64,000 bases of DNA from Pagrus major. Lineage: Eukaryota > Chordata > Actinopteri > Spariformes > Sparidae. The notes under the pieces were generated by a model. The model was not told where the DNA came from. It ran no database searches and was given only the letters and a program-made list of their open reading frames with translations. A program made the position numbers and the translations under genes. The stretch covers positions 4,147,484-4,211,483 of the forward strand of contig NC_133218.1 in assembly GCF_040436345.1 (NCBI RefSeq), written 5' to 3'. Position 1 is the first letter of the stretch. The number at the start of each line of letters is the position of its first letter. Below are positions 25,883-37,378 of the stretch, piece by piece.

Positions 25883-28800
25883 CTAATTTCCCTGACTCCT
25901 GCCAAAGGCTCCCTGGGCAGCAGAGGTAGCAGCACCTGCTGCAACATTCTGGACCGTTCGGTTGGTCAGGACTCCGTGGGAGAACTCCTGCTGGGCCTTA
26001 GAGAAGCTGGCACCTGTCCTTCTGTACTTAGAGTGGACCTGGAGGGATGGGAAGAGAGACAGATTATGGCAGAAGCTGTGGCAACATAGATAATATTTCT
26101 TTACTCTTGTAAAGATCTTGAAAGTTAAAAACGTCAAAGTCTGCATCAACAGAATGTCCTCTCTCCAACAGAAAGCTGCACTGGACAAAGTTTTTAATAA
26201 GTACTTAAGCATGTAAACCTATTCTAGTAGTAACACAAAATAAAATTATGAACCTGAAAATGAGCATAATATGTCTCCTTTAACTGCTTACAAGGACGCT
26301 ACATAAAGTGATCAGATAAGCTGTGCATTTACATGCCTCGAAGCATTTAAGCAGTATCAAAAAAATGTTTTAACATGCACAAAGTGGTTCTGCGCTCTGT
26401 GAAGGTCCCTTTCCAAATAAACTGTTAATATAATCAGGTTCCTGACCTGCTTAGACTGTTTCTAAACCTTTATAGCCTTTCAGCAGTTTCTAAATCTTGA
26501 TATTCCCTCTGATGCCTTTGTTGCCCTCTTGTTGCAGCTGCTGTTCAAACTTCTTGTCACCACCATTTTTAGTTTCTCTTGTTTTGTTTCTTGCTTTGCT
26601 CTGTAGGCACCCTCACTGAGTTGGAGTGGAAATAAACAATATGATGCCACAGTGAGAATACATTTATATACAGTATATTTGCTGCACCATGTTCGACTTT
26701 ATATTTGGGGCAAGTTTAATTAATTATAAAGCTCCACCATCTTTAATTTTACTGCAGATATACAGTATGTTAAGACTGCAGTTCACTTTAAGCAAAATAT
26801 GCAGGTTATGTAACCTACCCACAGGCACGTGGTATATTTAACTCGACTGGTTAATATTCAAATAGTGTAACTGTAACATGGCTCAATATTCCCTTTTGTG
26901 AGGTGAAGCATTAACGTACCATTTTCAGTAGGATGATACCCAGGACAGCGTTTACGGTGAAAAAACCTGCCACCACCATCATAACCACAGCCACAGCCAA
27001 GTTTATGCGGATCATGCTGATGGCTGAGATCCATCCACTGTCAACATGAGATATAAAAACAAATGTGTCATTTCTGAATGCACAACAGAACTTTTTGGCA
27101 CAAAGAAATACTTTTAAAATGGCTGAAATAAAGAGAAATGAGTTTACACCTTGAACTGCCCAAAGTGACCAATGAAGAAGCACGAATGATGGAAAAAGCC
27201 TTTTATATTACATGATATAGAGAAGAAACCTGAAGAGAAAAGTCCCACACTTACAAAGCAGCAACCCAGACAAGTTAGGTCAGCAGGAATCTGTCAAAGA
27301 AATGTAAAAGAGGAGATACAGAGCAGGAATACACACAAACACATAGATGTGAATGAAGGAACACACCAACCCATGCGTTTACCCACATTTACTATGAATC
27401 TACCCACAGCAGAGTGCACAGACTCAGTGAAAATATAAAGATGTTATGAGCAATGAACAACTGTCTCATGCATTAACACCACACCTTCAGTCTTTCACCC
27501 AACATGCAGATAATTGTTCAACTAAAAATCTTTCCACTGACCTGTTTCCCCACTTAGGGATCCCTACAGACTGGATGATGTAGACTGCCACTTGGAAGAA
27601 AAAGACAAAAAAGAAGAAGAAGAAGCTGAAAGAGCTGTCAGACCTAGAGAGAAAAAAACAGACAACACAAAGGACATGTTATTAATGATATTTCATAGGT
27701 TTACTGTCAGACTATCAGATATAGAAGATATAAAGAAGTGGTTCAATACATATGTATGTAAATAAAATACATTAAGGTTTCTCTGAGACCAAAGAAACAA
27801 AACAATATTCTGTAAAACCTTCAAAGAAATGTAATTTTTGTAGATATTAAAATATCAATTGTTTAGAGTGTTATTTGAGGGAAGGTCTTAATGTTGTTTT
27901 GGATGGGTTTCCCTTGCCAGCAAAATGAGTGTTAGGGAAAAAACATTTTCATAGTGGAAAAAAAATCTAATTAAAGCACTGAACTGTAGGCAAGAAAACT
28001 CAGATATTACCATCTTCTAATATTAGAAATGGAGGCTGCCGAGTACAGAGTGGTTCCCACATACTTCCTCTAACCCCTCTGGCTGAGTCGGAGGATGAAG
28101 GTGTTCAAAGTTGTATTAAGTAAAAAAAAAAAAGAAAACACTGCTAACTACTTCATCTGCATATGTCCCTATTTCTTCTGCTTGCACAACAAATAGTTAC
28201 ATCCTGTAAGTAATGCAAACTTAAGAATATTTCAGCACAAGGCTACTAAAGCAGTGTACCTGAAAGCCTTGTAGACGGGCCTGTACCAGCAGATGAAGGA
28301 CACAGGGGTGAAGAGGATGAACCAGAGGATGGACAGACCGAAGTCAACACCATTCTGAGCGTCTGCAGTGAAGTACGCCAGGCAGGCCAGCACGTTGAGG
28401 AAGAGAGTGGCACTGTGGACTGCAGAGACACAAAGGAAAGCAATGAACTGGACTGAGGGAGGTGAAACAGTAACTATCATCAAAAATGTACATAGGACAT
28501 TGGATAGATAAAGAAAAATAAAAGAGTTGAGTCTTTTTCTCGTGGACCATCTTTGGTGTCCTGTTAGAGGAATAAACAGTTGTGAGTGATGTTTTGATTG
28601 TAATGCGTACAATGTGTGATGGCTGAGAGGGTTTGGTACCAGCAGGCGGGTTCAATGCAATCTTCTGGATTTTAAAAGCTGTGGAACTGAACTCGGGCTG
28701 CAAATAATCCATTTTATATATATATATATTATATATTATAAAATGCATTGAAAAATGCTTATCATACAATTTCCCAAAATCCAAAGTGACATTTTCAAAT

Positions 28801-31800
28801 TGCTTCTTTTGTCCTCTTAACAGTCCAAAACCCCAAGACTCTTCATTTACTCTCATAAATGAGAGTAAATGAAGTAAAATAAAAAAAGCAGCAAGTCTTT
28901 ACATTTAAGAAGCTGGAACCAGCAAATGTTTAAGATTTTTGCTTAAAAATTCATGTTATAATTCAATAAACTGTCAGGGTTGTCAGATGGCCTATCAATT
29001 AATCAATATTGTTTAGAAAAGAGATAGAGATAATACATTATATGCTGTGCCATGATTTTTCTGTTAAGTAAAAATTACAATATGAGGATGCTGATGTGTG
29101 TGCATCATGTGCAGTTATCCTGGTTTACTGCACACCTCAGTGTTAAAATAAGAGAGGTATATCTCATATCATATATGACATAAAAAACTGTCAGATGTTA
29201 ACCAGAGGTATTGAACATATACTGCATGCAGGGGTACGTACACATCCAGAGGTAATACATCCTCTTGCAGATCCTGCGGTACTCCTCTGGGATGTCCTCC
29301 TCAAAGTCCTGATAGAAGCAGGGATTCACAGGGAAGAACTTGGGAAGAGGAGGCCAGTTGTTCTCTTTAGCTGACAGACACAAAGATTCCCAGCTGGATT
29401 AACATTGTAACTGGTGTGTAAATTCTTATGGTTCTTGTGTACAACATGAGTTTACACCAACTTACCACCAGTGTTTGTTGCTCTGCCTGCAGTCCTGTTC
29501 TGTAGCTCCTGCTCCTTCCGCTCCAGCTCAGCTGCTTTACGCTCCAGCTCCTCCTGCTGTTTGATCAGGTTCGCATGGCCAGCAGCTGCAGATGCCTGTT
29601 GGAGGGTGGAAGAGATGTACTCTTTACACAGTGTTCAATATTGTCACTACATCACTACAACTCCATGTTACATTTTTCCTTCTAATAGCCCTGTGATGGA
29701 AAATTCATGAACTTCTCTGCAGGCAACAGCACATCCTCCCAACAAACACTTCAGCTGTGTAAGACACCAGCTTCTCAGGCCAAGTGACAAGATATAATAA
29801 ATATGAAAAAAACAATAACTAAAGTTTAAGGAATCCTTATCAAAATGTCATTTATTTGAAAAACCCTATATCTGCATATGTACCTTATTTTTTTTTTAAA
29901 TTCTCAAATATCAGCCTGAAAATTCATCATTGGTGAGGTCCTACTTGTTGCTACCACAATTCACTCATTAAATAGAGTAGTGAATAATTATGTCCTCATC
30001 TATTGTTTTGGACATTTAAAGCCACTCTGAGGTCACAAAGACAGCTGCACTCTGGTTAGTTAATCTCCACCGTGATTTCACAGCAGCTTATTCAATTTCC
30101 TTTATTTCTAAATGTGTGTGTTTGACTCACTTGTGCACTCTGCTCCACAGATGTCTGCAGGACGGCGGGTTGAGTCGAGGTATCAGAGACGGGGATGGTC
30201 GTGCTAGTGTTATTTCCCTGTGAAATGATTGAGGATTGATTTTTTAAGTAACTGAGTGCCCTTGAACATCACATCAGTAATTATAGTAAAAAACAGAGGA
30301 GCTAACCATGTCAATTGCAGAGAATGGGTTGAACTCCCCATTGTTTTCAGTGGCTCCGCTTGTGGCTTGTGTGATGGAGGGATCCTGAAAACAGATCAAA
30401 CAATACTTGTGTTAGACATAATCAGCAGTGAAAGTATTCAGCTCCTTTACTTTAAGTCTCCCTCCAGGCAAATGTGTTTTTCTCCTTTTCCAACAGTTTA
30501 ATGTTCGAGTTTCATTGTGTAGAATGATGTACATGTCATACATGCCTAGTATGACACTGAAAGACTGTTTTTACATTTATTGCTCAAAGTGTACATTTTC
30601 CGTTCTCACTGAAAATTTAATTTCAGAGGCAGGCCTATGAGCGTGATTTATGAGATCACAAATAGTTTGGAAGCCAATCCTCTTCCAATATTCAGTGTAC
30701 ACAGGTTTGGTGGAGAAACTTGAAGCCTCCCGTGCCAATACTGTACAAGGAGAATGGACTTTACAGTGAAGTATGAGACATCTTGTGTCCAGCAGTTAAA
30801 CTAGTGAAATTAAAAACATTTGCTTATGAGAAGAAACATGTGTCATTTAAGGATTTCAATCTGGAAATGTAAAACACAGAATTTTTATGTGTGCTTAAAT
30901 ACATGTGTGGTGGGGATCCTTAAGTAAATGTAATAACACCACACTTTGAAAATACTCTATTACAAGTAAAAGCTTGCTTTATTTGCTTTATTTGATAATA
31001 ATTGTGAGCCATAGTTTGCCCCCGTGGTTTGCATGCAATGCATACACATGAAACTATCAAACTATTTTCTTTTTCCTATCAATGACGTGTCTATCGCTAA
31101 TTTTTTAGCCTTAAAAATAGTAGTAGAAAAACCTAGAATTTGTCCTTAATTAGACCTACAGTACTTGAGTAAATGTATTTAGTTACATTACACTGCTGGA
31201 TGTTTTGCTGAGAAGCCATGAGCCTTCAGTTTTTAATCCGGAGTTATGTGTGGGTGTGTGTGAGCATTATGCAGTGTCCCAGAGAGTCCTAAACCAGTTC
31301 AGGAAGACACACCACATTAACTATTTATAGGCTCTTGGCTCCTTGACCACATTCGTCTCAGTTAAAACCACAATTTATTAGGTTTGAACAAGCAAATGTT
31401 TGCGCTTTTTCTTTAAGCAAATATCCCATAAGTCAAGAGGTATGTTTACCTATAACATAACCTCCTGGAGCTATTAGACCTGAAAACACTTGGATGAGAT
31501 AATCACACTAAAAGATCAACAGTCAGCTCCTCATAAAGATTCAATAAGGCTACAAAACCTGCTCTTGGTTTCTATCTCTGGCGTGTGGAAGAGGAGAGAC
31601 AGTAGACAGCTTAATATCAGCAGGCACCTGCTCGTCACTCTGCTTACCTGCGCAGGTGAGTTTAAAGCCCTCCCGCAGCGCAAATACACCGTTTTTTACA
31701 GATAATCTCTATAAAAGATCTCATTACTGACCTACAACGTGTCATACTTCATAATAGTGACGATTCTTAGCCAGGAAATGCTGAGGCCAAACCCAGCAAC

Positions 31801-31964
31801 CAACCAAACAGGTTTTTGCTGCAGCATATCTCTTTCAGTGTTCACTTCACACGAGAAAGTCTCTTAAAAACTCGGGCCGCACACAGAAAGCAACACAACA
31901 GTCTCACCTGGAAGGGGTTAACGTCCCCCGTGTCGACGAAGGGGTTGCTGTCAAAGCCCGACAT
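25883..31964 (-). CDS. scamp2: Secretory carrier-associated membrane protein 2
   Basis: SCAMP2 is a tetraspanning protein of trans-Golgi, recycling endosome and secretory vesicle membranes that acts in exocytosis and vesicle recycling. Nine minus-strand coding exons: 31908-31964, 30307-30384, 30131-30217, 29466-29595, 29242-29370, 28260-28419, 27542-27643, 26920-27037, 25883-26038. They sum to 1017 nt, 338 residues (human 329). It starts [21 protein letters not shown] motifs, which bind EH-domain proteins, fall at residues 7, 16 and 38. A charged coiled coil ([20 protein letters not shown]) lies at about 85-108 and [20 protein letters not shown] just after it. The four membrane spans are near 157-177, 186-206, 217-240 and 260-283. 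[11 protein letters not shown] between spans 2 and 3 is the SCAMP E-peptide. The C-terminus is Ala/Ser-rich ([12 protein letters not shown]). [10 protein letters not shown] and the YRRTGASF end favour SCAMP2 over SCAMP1, 3 or 5. The exon 2 donor (GTTAGC) is weak. Confidence 0.95.
28714..28741. repeat. TA microsatellite
   Basis: Alternating TATATA next to the dispersed repeat copy, in scamp2 intron 5. Confidence 0.8.
28775..29015. repeat. dispersed repeat copy in scamp2 intron
   Basis: Ordered words AAAGTGACATTTTCAAATTG, TTTTGTCC, AACAGTCCAAAACC, AGCAGCAAG, ACATTTAAGAAGCTGGAACC and TTTTTGCTTAAAAA match what I know as an abundant teleost non-autonomous repeat that begins GCTGCAACTAACGATTA. A related copy is at 45205-45480. 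Confidence 0.5.
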
Positions 31965-32015
31965 TGTGGGGAAAAGTTTATCTTGTGTGAAATAAACAAC
32001 ACGACCGTCTCCCCG

Positions 32016-32038
32016 GCTGCTGCTGCTGCTGCTGCTGG
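32016..32038 (-). repeat. (CAG)n repeat in scamp2 5' leader
   Basis: About seven uninterrupted CTG units on the plus strand, i.e. CAG/AGC on the scamp2 sense strand, 52-74 bp upstream of the start codon. They are probably in the 5' UTR or core promoter, given the GC-rich context at 32000-32120. No TATA box was seen. Confidence 0.7.
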
Positions 32039-32504
32039 CTGCTCCTGATGGTGCTGCTGTGACACTGGGCCTCTGCGCATGCGTGGGTCGATGAGTGGCC
32101 CCGCGTCACCGCCCGGAGGCCGTTTGTCCTCGAGTCATTTCAAATCAGTTAAGACTTAATTTTAGAAATTGGTTTCAAATGTGCGGTTCTCGTGACAGTC
32201 TGAGTTAAGTCGTCTTCACGTCTGCCCAGAAGTAAAGCCGCTCTATTGTGGTGAACGAACAAACTGAGCTCTTTGTACAACTTTACTCTGGGCTTCAGGG
32301 CTTTTAAGTTGCCTTTAGGTGCCGTCGGAATTGTGGGATACTTGAACAACTGAATAAACCCCCGAGATGAAGAGGACTTTATGTATTCAGTATGTTTTAT
32401 TGCTTTTCATTTCACTCCATGCAGCTGCTTATGTCCCGTGGTCAGTAGTGGATAATAATTAAGTTCATTTATTCAATCTCAGTCTATATAGTGGCGTAGG
32501 GATG

Positions 32505-33030
32505 ACATATTTATGTAGGCCAACCAGGAAGTTAGCATCGCCCTGGTTCCATCCATAGAAAGCCTATGCGATTTTTGAATTGGATTATCGCAGAATATAA
32601 TCCCTGTGGCAAACACAAGTTTATGATACTGGCAAGTTTTGTTCAGCATGATAATCTTCACGTATAAACACCCCTTTTGTGATTTTCGAGGTGTAAATTA
32701 AATCGCTAGAAGTAAAAAGCTAATGTTAGGCTATAAACAGACTACATTAAGGTTGCATGACTTCAATGTCACCACTACTAAACATCTTACTACACAATTA
32801 CTGTACAAGTTCTCTGTAAATTGATCAACCTACAAGTTGTGAAGTTCAAGTAAGAATAGTTTGTAACTGAAGTCAGCCTGTAAAGACTAGTGAATACATG
32901 AGTCTCCCTGTTCGGTGTGATGACGTTTAATGCCCCTGACAAATTCTGTAGTCCTGTTTAGCCATTTGTTAGCAACCGCCGTTTTTTAAGACATGTCAGC
33001 ACCTTATAATTGAATTATGAGACATTTAAT
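32505..33030. repeat. dispersed repeat family, copy 1
   Basis: Matches 50700-51325 in the same orientation over about 480 bp. Shared blocks include GAAGTTAGCAT...CCCTGGTTCC, GTGGCAAACACAAGTTTATG (32606-32625 and 50804-50823), TCTTACTACAC, AAATTGATC and AAGACATGT. It lies just upstream of scamp2, between it and the intergenic region. It has no coding content and the family is unnamed by me. Confidence 0.75.
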
Positions 33031-33270
33031 GATCTATTTTATGTCTTAGAACACAGATTTTTTGATACCTTCATAGACGAACTGAGTAAACACAGAGGAC
33101 AAAACATGGAAATTGTTGGCCTTGCTAGTTTATGCTTCTTTCTGTGTGGAAAGGCAATTAAATGGAGGAAAAGCACAAAATGTGTTAAAGATGGAGATGG
33201 AGAGGTGAGGTCAACAGCAACTGTAACCTCTGCAAACACAGCTGGAGGTCAGTCAACTTCAACAGAGTGA
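33010..33270 (+). other. unassigned 86-codon open frame
   Basis: An ATG-to-TGA frame with a hydrophobic run (IVGLASLCFFLCG) and then a Lys- and Ser/Thr-rich end. It begins at the edge of dispersed repeat copy 1. I do not recognise it, it has no clear promoter or conserved motif, and it may be chance or a relic. It is recorded because it is one of the few frames in this intergenic stretch. Confidence 0.15.
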
Positions 33271-35333
33271 GGAAGTGATCATGCATTTGCTCGCTGATTT
33301 GGACCGTTTTTTTTTTGTTTTTGTTTTTTTATGAATACTGTACACAAATTCTCACAAACCAATCTCTTTGGTTTCACAAGTGAATAAACTGAATAAACAA
33401 ACTGACCTTAAAGGAAAACACAATTTCATACTGTTTTACTTTGTTCATATTTGGTGGACCCTGCCGTCTTTCTAGCTTCAAACAGTGTTCGGGGACCTTA
33501 TTTCCCTCTGAGAACAGCTTGTTTATTCACTTGTGGAAAAGATACATATTTCTGAGTTTGTATTATCACCTCATTAATATTGTAAATTCAAACCTCAAGG
33601 TACATTAACTACTTTTTACATCTTCACTAAATTTTACAGGGAAATAATGGACTATTATTTGATAGTTACTTTACAGATTTAGATTTTTTATATCAAATAT
33701 AAATTAGTGAATAAATGATACTATAAAAGGTTAAAGTTAGTCCCACTTTTATCAGCTGCCACTTTAAAATGATATACACATTAATGCATCATTAATTATA
33801 ATCCATTAAAATGTTATGTACAATTCTGGCATTAGCCACTCTGCATTTTACTTTTGTTACTTTGGGTTCATGCTAAGGCTAATACTCTTTAACTTTTACA
33901 TTTTGAATGATATCCGAAAACATCTTCCACCACTGCCTGTGGTTGTCCATATTTTGCGCCTCTTGCTGAAATAAATAATAATTGCTTTATAAATAAATCG
34001 ATATTTTACCTAACCAAGCTGTCTGCAGATATATATTTAATACGACAGAAAAAACATAGTGAAGAAGAGTGTTAACTTTAGACAAGGCTCCATCACATTT
34101 GGGGCCAAAAAGTATATAAAACATCTTATAAACCATTTCATGGGTTTTTTTTTAACTCATTATCAATCATATGATGAAATTTACTCTTTTTTTCCCCAAT
34201 TATTAACTCATTTATTTTACTTGTAGGAGAATTGAAGCAATTGTTTTGCTGATCCCCCTCTGACTATATGCAGGTTTTGTTCATTACATTTCATAATTGT
34301 ACCCCTTTTAGCTGTTGCCGATGCCTTCTCTCCATTTTTACGTCTATTAATGGCTGGAAACTTTTTGATAATCAAAGGTGATGAAACAAATGGACTTTGC
34401 AAAATGAAAATGAAAATTGAGCATTTCTTGCTGTCTTTGGGTTAGAGGTATGCAGAATTTCAATAGCTCAGGAGGAGTTCATTAGATTTAATTGCAAAGC
34501 CAGTTTCTGTGACAATTAAAAGACTCCTGGCTTGAGTGAATCCTGATCTTATAAGTTTAGCAGGAGAAGCAGGAGTTGAAGGAGGAATCAATGTAGGCCA
34601 GGCCAGCAACACAGAATAATCATACTGTCTCTGTTCTCCAAAGAGAAAGAAGCCTGAACTTGTCTTATTTTTTAATTCCTTGAATGAGACAACAGAACCC
34701 TAAAGCAATGCTATGGCGTCGAGGCAGTATCACTGTAACATGAAACTGGTTATCAAATACTGTAAAATCAATTCAAAATGTGCTATTAGTTTACTGTAAT
34801 ATATATAAGTTCCCAACTGTGCTGCCGGAAGTGCAGTCTGACTATAATACAACAAATTATATATGTTAAACTGAAAGGATATAGAGGACAGTTCAGCCTC
34901 TTCCTTAAAGTGAGCCTATATAACTTTTCCTTAACGTTAAATGGTCTCACTTAAACACTGAAGGTTGGCACATTTCCTTATCTATCCCTACATCTTCTCT
35001 CTTATTAATCATACTGGTATGTTATATTGATTTTGCAATGATACATAATTAGTCATTGACAATTGATCATTGTAACTAACCAATGTAAAATTCTTCTCTT
35101 AGAGGTACCACCGTATATAAGCTAAGTTTGTGTGTCTTTTTTAAAGATGACATTTAGACATGTCTCATAAGAACATGCGTAAATAAATAGAATTAATAAT
35201 ATCTGAATTCCTATTAGCTTCTTCAGTTTCAGGGTCCTTGTATTGTGCACGCTGGGTCACTGTCACACCACTTGAATAAAACTTTCCAACGTCCATATGG
35301 GCATCATGATGGGCCAGATGATAAATGTGATAT
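33271..35333. other. intergenic, no gene identified
   Basis: AT-rich sequence with only short random frames. No splice-flanked or protein-like segment was recognised. Confidence 0.5.
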
Positions 35334-35680
35334 TTAAAGCAACATTATGTAACTTTTTTTAAGCCTTAAAATATCAGCTTCAAAATCATGTTGATGGTAC
35401 AGTGTCTTGTAATAGGGTGAATGGTCTGTCTCAGCCAGTCCGCCCCCCCCGCACTATGTAACTTCAGTGAGAGGGTAGGATCACAGCGTCACATACATGT
35501 TTACTACAACGTACAAGTTTTTAAGACATAATGAGTTTTGTTTGTAGTTAGCACCTACATTGCGTCTCACAAATTGTTACAGAGCTGTGATTTTGTACTA
35601 ACGACAGTGGTGTTGCACTCAGAAACAGTGGAGGGTGCCAGATTGCACAAAAAGCCAAGTTCTACATAATGTTGCTTTAA
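35334..35680. mobile_element. MITE with perfect 18-bp inverted ends
   Basis: A 347-bp element whose ends are exact inverse copies: TTAAAGCAACATTATGTA at 35334-35351 and TACATAATGTTGCTTTAA at 35663-35680. There is no coding content. The outer TTAA on each side could be a target duplication or part of the ends, so the superfamily is left open. Confidence 0.75.
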
Positions 35681-35788
35681 AAATGAATTATTGATATCAT
35701 GTCAAAAATACACAAATGATAATAATGTGTACATAATCCAGCATCTTCTGAATCATTTCCATTTCTTTTTGTTCTTGCTTTGTCATAG

Positions 35789-36533
35789 TAGGTGTTGGTA
35801 ATGAGCCTTAACGCTGGATGCTACCTGCTATAAAACTTAAAAAAAGAAGAAGAGGATGAACTGAGTAGCTACGACCACAGTGTGGGGCTACTTCTGCTAC
35901 ACAAAATCAGGACAAAGGAGTTGACAGATGAAGGTAAGACACTCCACCTGCATCTGAAAAGAGTAAGCTCACCAGTGTGGATTCCATAAATTTTCTTTAG
36001 ATATCATGATAATATCGTTATCATGAATACTCGTGTAGTGGATATCTGATATTGTAACAGCCTTAGTTCATGTTACTAGTAACACCTGTGTTCGTCAAAT
36101 GTCTGCCTATATTTTCAAATACGTCATCTTCAGTGCTTTGATATTTTGATGAGTAAGTGTTGGCTATCTGAATGTCAGCCTGAATAATAGACGATGTGGA
36201 AAAACACAGACAGACAAAAGACCCAAAAACACAAACACTCTCAATAATAAAGACAAGAGACAAACTGATTTTATGTTCTTGTTTGGTTGCTATTGAGCAA
36301 ACACTTTAGAGACAGGAGGTGGGGATGGGTAACAATAGATTTCAAGAATAGAATGGCATTTGTCCACTATACTGTACATATGAACTGTACTGTACATTAC
36401 AATTGTTGTATGGCTGTTAAGCAGTGAATGCAGGGATTTTTATACACATCCAACATTCTTTACAGAGCTGGGATCCCCGGGGCTGGAATACACACCAGCT
36501 GAACTTGGTCCCTTTGATGGCGGTATTCCCCTT
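35789..36533 (+). other. two exon-like plus-strand segments, gene unknown
   Basis: Segment A ends at 35933 with a strong donor (GATGAAG then GTAAGA) and has a good acceptor at 35788 (pyrimidine-rich, TCATAG). Segment B, 36466-36533, follows TTCTTTACAG and ends before GTGAGG. Joining A to B keeps one frame: ELSSYDHSVGLLLLHKIRTK, then LTDE, then ELGSPGLEYTPAELGPFDGG. In A that frame is closed upstream by a TAA near 35840, so the first exon would be elsewhere or the start is missing. I do not recognise the product. It may be a small gene, an lncRNA or chance. Confidence 0.25.
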
Positions 36534-36813
36534 GTGAGGGGAAAAAAAAGCAGCACAAACTTTAAACACATGAAGTGGTTTTCTCTTTCTCACACATACA
36601 TACAGTCACGCATGAGCACTTGGCACATGCCCACACATACGCATACACACATAAATCATCCACTGCCCATATCCGTACATCTCTGACCAAGATACTCAAA
36701 AAAAAAAAGATAAATATTTGACTTCAACTACCCAGCAGAGGCTGGTGTTCCGGCTTTGTACAGTATTTATACCAGTATATTATACGCTATAAAGAATTTC
36801 TGTGACATTAAAA

Positions 36814-36819
36814 TTTATT
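36814..36819 (-). promoter_or_regulatory. myo9a: candidate myo9a poly(A) signal
   Basis: Reads AATAAA on the minus strand, about 560 bases beyond the myo9a stop codon. This would give a 3' UTR of roughly 0.6 kb (about 36795-37378). Other AT-rich hexamers lie nearby. Confidence 0.5.
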
Positions 36820-37378
36820 AAATAAGGGAAAAATAAATTTGTAATAACAGAGCAACAACTGCTTACACTGATTGTTATGAACTGTAAACTCATAAAGCAG
36901 CTAATAATCGTGAGCTTCAAGTTCACTGTAACATCCGTGACGCCTGATGTTGCCTGATTTCTTCTTATTTACTGTAGTACACTGCTTCAGCTCTCCAGCT
37001 CTGTAACATTCCCTGATACTATGTGGTCTTCCGCATATTCCAACATTCCCTTTATCTCTGTCCTCCTGCTCAATACGTCTCCTCTTGGCGCTGAGTAAAG
37101 AGCTGCCAAGGCACTGTGAGAGCATGGGTGGCAGTTTCGTCCACAGAGGAGTCCTTCCACTGATTTCTGTCCCTCTGCCAAACGTTCCCCCCTTCCATCT
37201 GGGGGTGGAAACACTGTACACGGCACTTGGGGACACTTCTTTGCAGACTTTAACAAAGAAAGGCGAAGCAAGAGTGCTTTGAGAAGTGAAGATCAGTCGT
37301 CATCGCGTTACCTCCGTCTGAGAAGGTGTATACCTGCCAGGGAGCTGGATAGGGAGTGCTTTGGTGTCCCAGTGTCCT

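Noticed and set aside
28344-28856. 170-codon minus-strand frame
   Set aside because: Runs through scamp2 intron and a repeat into exon 6 in the wrong frame.
36901-37271. Open frames of 94-111 codons
   Set aside because: They lie in the myo9a 3' UTR, lack recognisable motifs and have no splice support.
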